From assembly GCF_030145815.1 (NCBI RefSeq), contig NZ_JAIXHL010000009.1, positions 62,001 through 126,000 on the forward strand: a DNA stretch of 64,000 nt. Reading direction: 5' to 3'. The translations under genes and the position numbers were made by a program. The DNA is from Sphingomonas sp. (GTDB taxonomy: Bacteria > Pseudomonadota > Alphaproteobacteria > Sphingomonadales > Sphingomonadaceae). Below are positions 37,344-46,188 of the stretch, in pieces; positions within the stretch are counted from its first letter, which is position 1; the number at the start of each line of letters is the position of its first letter. The notes under the pieces are model-generated. The model saw only the letters and a list, made by a program, of their open reading frames with translations, made no database searches and had not been told where the DNA came from.

Positions 37344-40300
37344 ATGACTGAGAAAATCCAACACCCGGGGGCCTATGTGCGTGCGCACGTCATCCCCTCT
37401 GACATGAACGTAACAAGCGCTGCAAAGCTCTTGGACGTCAGCCGCCCCACCCTTTCGAATTTCCTGAACGGCAACGCTGATCTTTCGAGCGAGATGGCGG
37501 CGCGGCTTGAACGCGCCTTCGGCAAGCCTGCCCGCCAGCTTCTGGATATGCAGACGGCGTGGGACGCAGCCCATGCTGCGAGGTCGAGCATCATCCCCGC
37601 GATCAAATCGTATGTGCCCCCCTTTCTGCAGATAAAGGCGCGACGGATCGAGGAGTGGTCCGGCTCGGGCATCACTACGCGCCAGCGCCTCTCGGTGTTC
37701 CTGCGCACGCTGGTGAACTCGACCGGCCTGAACCTGAGGGCGGTGAACTTTCCCGGCAATGACCATAGCGAACGTGCGGGCTGGGATGGCCTCATCGAGA
37801 CTGACGAGGGCACGCCGTGGATTCCGCAGGGCAGGTCCGGCTGGGAGTTCGGCGTCAATCAGGACCCCAAAGCGAAGGCCGACGGCGATTACGAAACGCG
37901 CGTCGGCGAAGTCGAGGCGAAAGAGCGGAAGGACATGACGTTCGTCTTTGTGACGCCCCGCGCGTGGCCGGGCAAGGATGCGTGGGTAAAGCAACGCCGG
38001 GCCGAGAAGCGCTGGAAAGATGTCCGGACTTACGATGCCAGCGATCTGGAACAGTGGCTGGAACAGTCCATCGCGGGTCAGGTCTGGTTTGCCAACGAGA
38101 CCGGGCAGGTCGCCGAGGGCGCCATTTCGCTCGATGAGGCATGGAAGAATTGGGCCGCCGACTGCGAACCCGAATTGCGCCCGTCACTGTTCGCCGACGC
38201 CGTCGCCGCGTATGCCCCGACGTTGAAGCGCGCCGTCGAGGGCGACGGGTACAAGCCGATTGTCATCTCGGCGGACTCCCGCGACGAGGCACTCGCATTC
38301 CTGAGCAGTGGGTTTTCGGAGAATGACCTGGAGCTGGGGCCGTTCCGGGACCGAGTCGTCGTGTTCCGCGAGCCTGGCGCGCTGAGCAAGCTCGCCGCGC
38401 AGGTGTCCAACTTCATCCCCGTCATCATGACACGCGAGGTGGAGAAGGAATTCGCACCGTTTCGCGCCGCCATGCCTTCGTTCATCATCTATCCGCGCAA
38501 TGCCACCGCGTCCGATCCCGACATCGTGCTGGAAACACTCAATCACGAGGCCTTTGCAAAGGCCCTTACGGAGATGGGTCTGGAACACGAGCGCATCGAT
38601 CAGCTCGGTCGGGAAACGGGCCGCTCTCCCACCGTGTTGCGCCGCCGGCTGTCGAAGCTTGCGGCGATCCAGACGCCCGACTGGGCATCGGACAAGACCG
38701 TCGCACAGATGCTGGTTCCGTTCCTTTTCGCGGGAACGTGGCGCGCCGACAACAAGGCTGATCAGGCGATGCTGGAGGTGCTCGCCGGGGATGTGCAGTT
38801 CGAGGAACTGGAACGGCGCATCGTCCAGTTGCTGCCGCTGGACAGCGCGCCTGTCTGGTCGGCGGGGTCGTTCCGGGGCGTCGTTTCGAAGATCGACATG
38901 CTGTTTGCGATCAGGGACGTGGTCGTCTCGACCGATCTGCAACGTTTCTTCGAGGTGGCCGCACTGGTCCTCGGTGAGGTGGACCCGGCTCTGGACCTGC
39001 CCGAGGACAAGCGCTGGGCTGCGAACATCTACAACAAAACGCGCGAGATTTCAGGAGCGCTTCGCGACGGGCTTGCGGAGACGCTGGTCCTGCTGGCCGT
39101 ATACGGATCGAACCTGTTCAAGGCGCGCCTGAACTTCGACGCCCCCCTTCATGCGGACCGCATGGTCCGCAGTCTGCTGCAACCGCTGACCGCGATCACG
39201 CTGGAATCCCAGTCGAGCGATCTGCCGCTGTACTCGGAGGCCGCGCCTGAGACGTTCCTGTCGATCATCGAGGAGGATTTGCGCCAGCCGGAACCAGAGA
39301 CGCTCAATATCATGCGTCCGCTGGCCGACACCCTGTTCAGCCGGGCACCGCGCACCGGTCTGATCTGGGCGCTGGAAAATCTCGCATGGTCCGAGCGGCA
39401 TTTCATGCGCACGGTGCTTGTGCTCGGTCGCCTGTCCGAGAAGGTTATCGACGACAACCTCGTCAACAAACCGCGTGGCAGCCTGTCGTCGATTTTCCGG
39501 AGCTGGATGCCACAGACCAGTGCCGGGCTGGAGGCCCGGAAGCTCGCGCTGACCAAGCTCGCCGAGAAGCACCCGACCGTCGCGTGGCCGATCTGCATTG
39601 AGCAGTTTGAGCCGCATGGCTCGCGCATCGGGCACTATGGCCACAAGCCGCGATGGCGACCGGACGGTCACGGCTACGGCAATCCGGTATCGCTTGGCGA
39701 GGGCAATGACTTCGCGTTGCACGCGTTCAAGCTGGCTCTCGAATGGCCGGTGCACACACGCGACACCATCGGCGACCTTGTAGGTAGCCTCGAAGGCATC
39801 GACGAAAGCATGAAGTCCGAGGTGTGGAATGTCGTCGAACGCTGGGTGGAAACAGCCAGCGAGGAAGACCGGGCTTGGCTGCGCGAAAAGATCAGGGTGT
39901 CGGCATTCAGCCGCCGCGCAGTGAAGCGCAGAAAGGGCCGCGCCAAGGACGGTTCGGATCAGCGCGCGCAGGACCTGTTCGCGAAACTTGAACCTGCCGA
40001 TCCGGTCCTTCGGCATGAGTGGCTGTTCCGGAAATCGTGGGTTGATGAATCGGCGGGCGAGATGCTCGACGAGGACTTCGACTTCAGGAAGCGGGAGGAG
40101 CGCATTGCGCAACAGCGCCTGAACGCCGTTCGAGAGATTCTGGAAGGCGGCGGTATCGACGCGGTGATGAGGCTCGCGAAAACGGGTGAGGCGCAGCACA
40201 ATATCGGCTGGTCCCTTTCCAAGGCGGTTGGCGATATCGACGCGCTCAAGGCCGCCCTGCGCGCCGTGGTTGATGCCGGCCCCCTGACCGGAACGCGGTT

Positions 40301-41420
40301 CAGCCTTGTGAAGGGCGCGCTGGTGGAGGCGGAAAATCGTGACGCCGACGTTCTTGGCCCGCTCGTCGCGGAACTCGATGCTGACGGCGCGATGTTCGTC
40401 CTGCTGGCCGCGCCATTCAATCGCCGTACCTGGGGCCTTGTCGAGTCCCTCGGGCCGGACGCTGCTGCGCGATACTGGTGGGAGATCGAGCCGGGCTGGA
40501 ACCGGACGCCCGATGAAGTCGCATACGGCGTCAAGCGCCTGATGGAGGCGGGGCGTCCGCGCGCGGCGTTCCAGTTCGCGCGGTTTGAGATGAAGGAGTT
40601 GCCCCCCCGCGACATTTTCAACCTGCTCAACGCGATTGCCAAGGAATCCCGCGAAGCGCCTAAGACCTACATGCTCAGCAGCTATGAGCTGAAGCAGGCG
40701 TTCGAGATTCTGAACGCCAGCGGCGAGATGTCGATCGATGAGATGGCCGGTCTGGAGTTCATTTTTATCGACGTGTTCGACGACGACGAGGAGGAAGGCG
40801 GGCTGGTCAATCTCCCGCGCCAGATCGAGCGGCACCCGGAGCTGTTCGTGCAGGCCGTGACCTTTGCCTACACGCGCGACGACGAGGCAGAAGACCCGCC
40901 CGAGTTACAGGCTGCCACCGAAGAACAGCGCTCGAGCCGGGCGATGGCCTGCTACAGGCTGCTGGGGAAGCTCAGCATCGTTCCGGGACACGATATGGAC
41001 GGAAATCTTGATGCCGGCCTGCTCGTGAACTGGATCGAACAGGTTCGGGCGCAGTGCGCATCATTGTCGCGGTCCACGATGTGCGATCAATCCATCGGAC
41101 AGCTGCTCTCTCATGCCCCTGCCGCCGATGACGGTGTGTGGCCGTGCCTGCCGGTGCGCGACGCGCTGGAACAGGTCATGAGCGAACACATCGGCCGCGG
41201 ACTCCACGTCGCGCTTCGCAACGCGCGGGGCGCCCACTGGCGTGGCGAAGGCGGCGCGCAGGAGCGTGTGATAGCGGCCAAGTATGGTGGCTGGGCGAAG
41301 GCGATGGAATACACGCACCCGCGCGTCGCCGCGATCCTGCACGAGCTGGAAGAATCGTATCTCCGCGAGGCGGAGTATGAGGACAATGACGCGAAGATCA
41401 CACGAAGGATGCGCCGCTGA
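37344..41420 (+). CDS. Giant 1358-residue protein with a HigA-like DNA-binding head; possible defence protein
   Basis: Residues 5 to about 78 match the HigA antitoxin fold (HPGAYVRAH, AAKLLDVSRPTLSNFLNG, ARLERAFGKPARQLLDMQTAWDAAHA). Residues about 125 to 250 look like a nuclease-fold region: GWDG at 146, GWEFG at 166, TFVFVTPRAW at 199 and DASDLEQWL at 231. Residues about 280 to 390 hold alternating beta and alpha pieces (PIVISADSRDEALAFL), but no Walker A motif is seen. The remaining thousand residues are helical and acidic with no repeat I recognise. A nuclease role is inference, because the usual E-x-K triad is not clear. It stands alone behind a palindrome in an integrase-bearing island and has no intact toxin partner. 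Confidence 0.7.
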   Translation: MTEKIQHPGAYVRAHVIPSDMNVTSAAKLLDVSRPTLSNFLNGNADLSSEMAARLERAFGKPARQLLDMQTAWDAAHAARSSIIPAIKSYVPPFLQIKARRIEEWSGSGITTRQRLSVFLRTLVNSTGLNLRAVNFPGNDHSERAGWDGLIETDEGTPWIPQGRSGWEFGVNQDPKAKADGDYETRVGEVEAKERKDMTFVFVTPRAWPGKDAWVKQRRAEKRWKDVRTYDASDLEQWLEQSIAGQVWFANETGQVAEGAISLDEAWKNWAADCEPELRPSLFADAVAAYAPTLKRAVEGDGYKPIVISADSRDEALAFLSSGFSENDLELGPFRDRVVVFREPGALSKLAAQVSNFIPVIMTREVEKEFAPFRAAMPSFIIYPRNATASDPDIVLETLNHEAFAKALTEMGLEHERIDQLGRETGRSPTVLRRRLSKLAAIQTPDWASDKTVAQMLVPFLFAGTWRADNKADQAMLEVLAGDVQFEELERRIVQLLPLDSAPVWSAGSFRGVVSKIDMLFAIRDVVVSTDLQRFFEVAALVLGEVDPALDLPEDKRWAANIYNKTREISGALRDGLAETLVLLAVYGSNLFKARLNFDAPLHADRMVRSLLQPLTAITLESQSSDLPLYSEAAPETFLSIIEEDLRQPEPETLNIMRPLADTLFSRAPRTGLIWALENLAWSERHFMRTVLVLGRLSEKVIDDNLVNKPRGSLSSIFRSWMPQTSAGLEARKLALTKLAEKHPTVAWPICIEQFEPHGSRIGHYGHKPRWRPDGHGYGNPVSLGEGNDFALHAFKLALEWPVHTRDTIGDLVGSLEGIDESMKSEVWNVVERWVETASEEDRAWLREKIRVSAFSRRAVKRRKGRAKDGSDQRAQDLFAKLEPADPVLRHEWLFRKSWVDESAGEMLDEDFDFRKREERIAQQRLNAVREILEGGGIDAVMRLAKTGEAQHNIGWSLSKAVGDIDALKAALRAVVDAGPLTGTRFSLVKGALVEAENRDADVLGPLVAELDADGAMFVLLAAPFNRRTWGLVESLGPDAAARYWWEIEPGWNRTPDEVAYGVKRLMEAGRPRAAFQFARFEMKELPPRDIFNLLNAIAKESREAPKTYMLSSYELKQAFEILNASGEMSIDEMAGLEFIFIDVFDDDEEEGGLVNLPRQIERHPELFVQAVTFAYTRDDEAEDPPELQAATEEQRSSRAMACYRLLGKLSIVPGHDMDGNLDAGLLVNWIEQVRAQCASLSRSTMCDQSIGQLLSHAPAADDGVWPCLPVRDALEQVMSEHIGRGLHVALRNARGAHWRGEGGAQERVIAAKYGGWAKAMEYTHPRVAAILHELEESYLREAEYEDNDAKITRRMRR

Positions 41421-41624
41421 GGCGCAGCGGCGCGGGGCTAGCCTGCATGCCATGGCATGCGGGTCATGAACCGCGCCGCTCTCGCCGGGGGGATGCAACG
41501 GGGGTCAGCATGGCCCCCTTGCCAAGGTGGTGCGGTATTACCGCACACATCTTGCGATCAGCGCGAAGCGCTTCGGTTCGCTTCACTGGCATCATTATGC
41601 GCCGCGTGATTTACTGGCTACAGA

Positions 41625-42329
41625 ATGGGCAAGCGATTCAAGGGCGGCACCTGCGCCTATTGCGGGAAGGGCGGCGAGACAGCCGATCACGTTTTCGCGC
41701 GCGGGCTTTTTCCTGCCGACAAGCGCGAGGGCATCCCGCAGGTTGCCTCGTGTGAACCGTGCAACCGGGCGAAGTCGGTCATCGAGCATTATCTTCTGAC
41801 TGTGCTGCCGTTCGGCAATCGCCATGCGGCTTCAAGCAGCATGCTCTCTGATCTGGTGCCAGGGCGGCTGGCGAAAAACGTCCGGCTCCATCGGCAGCTA
41901 GCCGAAGGCCGGATGGTGGTCCGGCTAGTCGAGAATGGTGTCGAGCATTCGACGGGCGCTGTCCCTTTCGACGGCGCGCGCCTGTTCGCCTATCTCGGGT
42001 TTGTAGCACGCGGCCTTGCCGCGTTTCATTTCGGGCGCATCGTCCCGACCCACTATATTGTCAACGCTGGTATGGTCACGCCGGAGCAGGACAACATCCT
42101 GTGCACGCTGTTCGTCGGTCGCTCGCGGGACTACGCGTGCGGCAATCTGGGCGAGGGCGCGCTGCTGTACGAAGGGCAGCAGGCGGTCGATGATCCCGAC
42201 CTGACGCTTTGGCGCTTCCTTCTGTATAACGGGATGGTCTTTCACGACGACAATGCGAAAGTGCCGATTGCACCTGATCTCTGGGCGGTCGTCTCGCGAA
42301 CGTCGATGCCGGGCCTCGCCGATGTGTAG
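41625..42329 (+). CDS. HNH-type putative endonuclease
   Basis: A 234-residue protein. Its first 50 residues form an HNH/zinc-like module: C10-x2-C13, D21-H22 (ETADHVFARGLFP) and C43-x2-C46-N47 (ASCEPCNRAKS), the usual DH...CxxCN layout. The rest is an unrecognised alpha/beta region (LFAYLGFVARGLAAFHFG, LWRFLLYNGMVFHDD). HNH proteins cut or nick DNA. It follows the giant gene on the same strand after 204 bases that contain no gene. Partnership with the giant protein is possible but not shown. Confidence 0.7.
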   Translation: MGKRFKGGTCAYCGKGGETADHVFARGLFPADKREGIPQVASCEPCNRAKSVIEHYLLTVLPFGNRHAASSSMLSDLVPGRLAKNVRLHRQLAEGRMVVRLVENGVEHSTGAVPFDGARLFAYLGFVARGLAAFHFGRIVPTHYIVNAGMVTPEQDNILCTLFVGRSRDYACGNLGEGALLYEGQQAVDDPDLTLWRFLLYNGMVFHDDNAKVPIAPDLWAVVSRTSMPGLADV

Positions 42330-42383
42330 CCCGGTCAGCAGGCAAGTGTATGTCGCGCGCTACGGGCGCCTGCGCGCATTATT

Positions 42384-43055
42384 CTAGAATCTGTGCAGAC
42401 GCATACCATTCGAGCAGTTCCCCAGCCTCACTGACAGGGGCGGGTCCGGCACAGCGCCCGCCGGGGGCGCTGGCTGGGGACCACGCTCTAGAGTCAGGCG
42501 GACATTCTCGGGATCAAATGCGCCCTTTTTCCCCACCAGTACCCGATACTCACGTTGCCACGCCCAGTCGGGCGGCTTGATGCGTCCGACCTTTTCTGGA
42601 AGCGCCCAATCAGCGGCTGGAACGGCTTCCACGTCGCGGTAATCGACGGGACCATGATGAACGCACTTGCGTTCCAGCCGAGAGCGCAGGCGAACGGCCC
42701 GGTGAATGCGGCGGACGAAAACGACGGGGTCCGTGATCTCGACGCAGAACGGGCTTTCAAATCGGTCTGTCAGCGCCTCCGACCTCTCGGTGCTCATGCA
42801 ATAGGCGTAAATGTCTTCTTCCCGGACTGAAGATGTAAAGCGCCAGTCCGCCCAGACCTCGGGCGGGCGACCCTCAAAGTTGATCGGGAGGCCGCCCGCA
42901 GGCTGATATCGCAGCCGCCCGTCGTTCTCATCGCGCCGTACGTTGGCATCTTCGTATCGCCGAAAATTGGCGAGCGTCTGGAGCCGCAATTGCCCGCCCT
43001 CAATCAGCGCAGCGGCAAATTCTTCCCGATCAAAATACCTGAAGATAGATGGCAT
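42384..43055 (-). CDS. Hypothetical protein of the accessory cassette
   Basis: A 223-residue protein I do not recognise with certainty. It begins IFRYFDREEFAAALIEGGQL and RLQTLANFRRYED, has a YAYCMSTERSEALTDRF stretch, a VEITDPVVFVRRIHRAVR segment and a WAWQREYRVLVGKKG region near the end. This order (a short head about a low-number output, a C-S motif, a Q-x-E-x-R motif) is like DUF2971-type proteins found beside defence genes. It is convergent with the HNH gene, with 54 bases between them. Confidence 0.5.
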   Translation of the reverse strand: MPSIFRYFDREEFAAALIEGGQLRLQTLANFRRYEDANVRRDENDGRLRYQPAGGLPINFEGRPPEVWADWRFTSSVREEDIYAYCMSTERSEALTDRFESPFCVEITDPVVFVRRIHRAVRLRSRLERKCVHHGPVDYRDVEAVPAADWALPEKVGRIKPPDWAWQREYRVLVGKKGAFDPENVRLTLERGPQPAPPAGAVPDPPLSVRLGNCSNGMRLHRF

Positions 43056-43453
43056 GGCGGGAGCATATCACGTCGCGCGCGAAGCGCCCCAAGCCGTTCT
43101 CCGGCGCTAGTTTTCGTCCGGCCCGTCCGCCTCGTGCATCTCGCCGATACCGGAGCATTGTGATCCAATCGTGCCGCGCGCAGAAACGCCCGGCGGTGGG
43201 GTTCCCGCCCATTCAACCGCAGAAATTGGGTCGGAGTGCCGCGTGAAGACACAGATTGGCGATGGCCACTATCGCGCGTCTGTTGCCTGAAAGCTTCCAG
43301 TCCTCTCTCGGCTCAAGTTCGGTCGTTGCAAATAAACAACTATCGACGCCCTCACGGCGGCCAGTTCGCAATCCGCTGCACGAGCAAATGTACGGTGCAC
43401 CCCCGCCACTCCCGGCAACATACCTATCGGGAGTCTTTTCAGCATCCTGAAGA
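43056..43453. other. Gap between the hypothetical protein and the XRE regulator
   Basis: About 400 bases. Short frames on both strands have no family pattern. The promoter of the hypothetical gene at 43055 should lie near 43080 to 43150. Nothing else is seen. Confidence 0.4.
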
Positions 43454-43699
43454 CTACAAATCAGCCGCCGAAAGCAATTCGGACAGCTTACAGCGCAGCG
43501 CGTCGGCAATCTTAGTAAGGTTGAGCAGTGTCACATTGCGCTCGCCGCGTTCAATTCGGCCGAGGTGCGATCGGTCTAAACCTGCCTCGTCTGCCAAGGC
43601 CTCCTGGGAAATTCCTAAACGCTGACGCTCGCTACGAACCGCCTCTCCGATCCTCGCGAGGCGCCCATCCGCGTCAAGTTTTCCGGAAATGCGAGCCAC
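43454..43699 (-). CDS. XRE-family transcriptional regulator
   Basis: An 81-residue protein that is nearly all helix-turn-helix (IGEAVRSERQRLGISQEALA, EAGLDRSHLGRIERGERNVT, LTKIADALRCKLSELLSAA). Small XRE proteins of this build act as C-proteins of restriction systems or as phage-type repressors. It is divergent from the lipoprotein gene at 43795 and sits beside a putative defence cassette, so control of that cassette is plausible. Confidence 0.85.
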   Translation of the reverse strand: MARISGKLDADGRLARIGEAVRSERQRLGISQEALADEAGLDRSHLGRIERGERNVTLLNLTKIADALRCKLSELLSAADL

Positions 43700-43794
43700 G
43701 CGGGCATCATCCGAGTGCCCGGCTTATACGGCCACGGCATTTACGGCCCATGTCGCTTGTGGCATGATTGGTCCTGAGAGGGAGGGATAGTCAG

Positions 43795-44172
43795 ATGAGA
43801 ATCATTGCAATCGGGGCGATGCTGCTATTGCTCCCGTCGTGTGCCGCCTCGACCGCACGGAAGCTTTGCGAGCGAGAGGGGCTTCCGACCGGGACGGCTG
43901 CACACGCGGATTGCGCGCAGCGGCTGCGCAGTCAGTGGATGGCTGAGGCCCGACGAGATCTCTCAGAAGGATTGATGTTAGGAGCCGCTATTGCCGTTCA
44001 AGCACAGAATGTTCAGCATGGATCGACCGCTGGGGTTTCGGGTGCGATCTCGACTTCGCAACTGACTTCTTACCGTTGGTCTCCCCAAGGCCGATTGTGC
44101 ACCTATGCAAATGGAACGGTTCTCAACGTCGGCGCTGGCGGCTGCCCTCAATCAATAAACATTCCCCGCTAG
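43795..44172 (+). CDS. Small lipoprotein of unknown function
   Basis: A 125-residue protein with a lipoprotein signal (MRIIAIGAMLLLLPSC) and cysteines in the mature part (KLCEREGL, HADCAQRL, GRLCTYANG, GGCPQSI) that could form two disulfides. The ATG at 43795 follows a GGGAGGGA site; a start 9 codons earlier lacks one. No family is recognised. Confidence 0.55.
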   Translation: MRIIAIGAMLLLLPSCAASTARKLCEREGLPTGTAAHADCAQRLRSQWMAEARRDLSEGLMLGAAIAVQAQNVQHGSTAGVSGAISTSQLTSYRWSPQGRLCTYANGTVLNVGAGGCPQSINIPR

Positions 44173-44390
44173 CTCAGCCTTCGCGCTGCATTGATACTTC
44201 ATGCCAACCCCTTGGCTGTCCCGCAGTCGACGCCGGCAATGAAAGCGTCCTTCCCATACAAAGGAACTTTGAGTTCACGGAGCGAGTATGGGTGGTAGCT
44301 AGAGATTGAATCGGTCCTCCCAGGTGAGAATCTCGAACGCGACAACTTCCAGTACTTGATGAGCTAGAAACCGCATAAAATCGTGGGATA

Positions 44391-44410
44391 AACCCCAATT
44401 TACCCCAATT
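44391..44410 (-). repeat. Tandem AATTGGGGTA-type repeat
   Basis: On the minus strand AATTGGGGT(A/T) occurs twice with a 10-base period (44401..44410 and 44391..44400). It belongs to the same kind of G-rich pair as those at 22517 and 47374. It may be an arm-type site for a tyrosine integrase or mark an old island end. Confidence 0.45.
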
Positions 44411-44435
44411 TTACCGCCCAAAACTGCCAACTTCG

Positions 44436-45158
44436 TCAAGTGCTGCGGCGGGAGCTGCTCTGCTCCGCGAATGACCGGCGAGTCTTCGGACCAAGGTTTT
44501 GGGAACGGCCATAGCGTTGGCCAGCGACGGCGCCAGAATGGGTCTGCCTTTGAAAGCCGAGCTCGCGCTTGACCTCGAAGCTACAGCATTTGAGGATGTA
44601 TTCGGCGACCGAGCGATGATCTTTCGCAAACGCGCCTCCGTCCCGGTCCCGGTGCAGGTAGGCTCGGCTCGAATGGCCGACATGCTTCGTCTTCAGATTG
44701 CCTTTGGCCGAGCGACCGCCCACCCGTTTGAACCAGCCGCGCTGGCGCTGGCCAAAGCGCGCGCCAAGCTCATGAGGAACGTGCATCATGATATGGGCAT
44801 GGACGCCCACCCGTTCCGTGTGTTCCAGCGTCCAGAGGTAGGCAAGCTCCGAGCCGTGGGTGCGGCAAAAGTCGGATGCCAGCTTCAGGAACAGCCGGGT
44901 CGCCTCCGCTGCGTTGGCGATGCCAGCGCGTTCCCAGTTGATCGTGAGGAAGCGATTGAGCGGCAGGGTGGTCATGGCAAATTCTGCTGCGGCGAATGCC
45001 TCCTTGACCTGATCGTCGCGCAGCTTCGAGGTCGGGGCAGGCCCACGAGAGTGGCCGGCCAACATCGACTTGACCGGGAACTGGATTCCTTCGCGCGTAG
45101 AGGGCACTTGGTTGCCGCTCTGGGAAGTGACGGATTTCTCGTCAGAAATGGCTACCAT
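44436..45158 (-). CDS. Putative HUH-type endonuclease/replication-initiator-like protein
   Basis: A 240-residue protein that shows the three motifs of HUH single-strand nucleases in order: FLTINW (about residues 70 to 75) as motif 1, VHAHIMMHVP with H120-A-H122 as the HUH motif, and VAEYILK with Y187-x-x-K190 as the nicking tyrosine motif. Such enzymes start rolling-circle replication, plasmid transfer or transposition. The ATG at 45158 follows a GAGGTG site. It lies in the mobility module with an excisionase-like gene and the integrase. I infer the function from motifs; overall family likeness is not certain. Confidence 0.6.
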   Translation of the reverse strand: MVAISDEKSVTSQSGNQVPSTREGIQFPVKSMLAGHSRGPAPTSKLRDDQVKEAFAAAEFAMTTLPLNRFLTINWERAGIANAAEATRLFLKLASDFCRTHGSELAYLWTLEHTERVGVHAHIMMHVPHELGARFGQRQRGWFKRVGGRSAKGNLKTKHVGHSSRAYLHRDRDGGAFAKDHRSVAEYILKCCSFEVKRELGFQRQTHSGAVAGQRYGRSQNLGPKTRRSFAEQSSSRRST

Positions 45159-45301
45159 GGTGATGCACCTCGGGAAATTCGGTTCGCACTTTTTCGTCTC
45201 CGGGATTCCGGACGCGACTGCGCGCCCGTCAAGCGGAGCGAACGAAACTAGGTTGGAGGATAGTTGCCTCGCGCTATGTGACAGCGCGGCGGATGCCCCA
45301 C

Positions 45302-45463
45302 CTACGTGCCGACCAGCTGCTCCAAGGAATCGAGGCGGACGAGGCGGCGGCGACCGACCTTCACGGTCGCGAGTTCCTTGCGGCCGATCAGGCGATAGAG
45401 GGTGGCCTGGCTGAGACCGGAGATTTCAACGGCGTCGGCGATCGAAACAGTGATGGGGCGCAT
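45302..45463 (-). CDS. Excisionase/AlpA-like DNA-binding protein, 53 residues
   Basis: A short gene with a winged helix-turn-helix of the excisionase type: ITVSIADAVEISGLSQATLY, then RLIGRKELATVKVGRRRLVR, ending LDSLEQLVGT. This pattern is typical of excisionase-family DNA-binding proteins that guide the integrase to excise the element. The ATG at 45463 is supported by a GGAGATG region just upstream; an ATG at 45470 is out of this frame. It is transcribed in the same direction as the integrase and the HUH-like gene. Confidence 0.8.
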   Translation of the reverse strand: MRPITVSIADAVEISGLSQATLYRLIGRKELATVKVGRRRLVRLDSLEQLVGT

Positions 45464-45549
45464 TGCGCATCTCCTCAACGGATCATGGATGCGCAGGGGC
45501 TAGCAGGGCGAATCAGCGGCAGAGTCACACGCAAAATTCTATGGGGTGA

Positions 45550-46188
45550 TCAGGACCGATACCGACTGAACCAGCGGAGGCCCTCGCTGTCGGTGGTCGG
45601 ACGCGCCTTGATCGCGAGGCGTGCCATTGCGTGCAACGCGGTGCGCACTTTGCCATCCGCTGCCTTGGCCACGGCTTGAAGGAGTTCGACAAAAGCGCCG
45701 TCGTCCGCGCAGCACGGCTCTTTACGCATGTGCGTGCGATACAATTCCGCCAGCATAGCAGCCGTCGTGTGCAGCGCGTCATCTGGAGCCCGCCCACTTC
45801 TCGACTTCGGGATCTCGGCCTTCAATCGGGATAAGAGCTCCTCATCCCGAGCGCTTGGAAAGCGTTCACGGAGACGCCGAAGGTCGCGGGTCCCGATCTG
45901 GCTGAGTTTTGGTAGCTCATCCCCCCGTTGCAGCACTTCGATCGCTGCGTCGGCCTCAGCAAGCCGCGATGCTCGAGTGCGCTCACGATCCAGCTTCTGC
46001 AGATCTCGCAGTCGCTCCGTCAGATCAATAATCTCAGCGACGAAATCGTCGGGACTGATAGCCAGACTGACGACCGCCTCGACATCATCGCGTAGCGCCT
46101 GCCGTTCAATTTCCGACAATGGCTCCGTTTCACCAATGTCCAGAACGCCGTAGAATCCTGGATATTCTGCGCTGCGCTCACTCCCCAT
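45550..46188 (-). CDS. Hypothetical protein coupled to the integrase
   Basis: A 212-residue, charged and mainly helical protein (SEIERQALRDDVEAVV, IIDLTERLRDLQKLDRERTR) with possible coiled-coil parts and no family I recognise. Its ATG (46188) shares a base with the TAA stop of the integrase, so the two are translated together. The N-terminus begins MGSERSAEYPGFYGVLDI. It is probably a part of the element-maintenance module. Confidence 0.6.
   Translation of the reverse strand: MGSERSAEYPGFYGVLDIGETEPLSEIERQALRDDVEAVVSLAISPDDFVAEIIDLTERLRDLQKLDRERTRASRLAEADAAIEVLQRGDELPKLSQIGTRDLRRLRERFPSARDEELLSRLKAEIPKSRSGRAPDDALHTTAAMLAELYRTHMRKEPCCADDGAFVELLQAVAKAADGKVRTALHAMARLAIKARPTTDSEGLRWFSRYRS

Noticed and set aside
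39051..40835. 594-codon minus-strand reading frame
   Set aside because: It lies wholly inside the giant plus-strand gene, has a composition typical of antisense frames in GC-rich DNA, and shows no family pattern.
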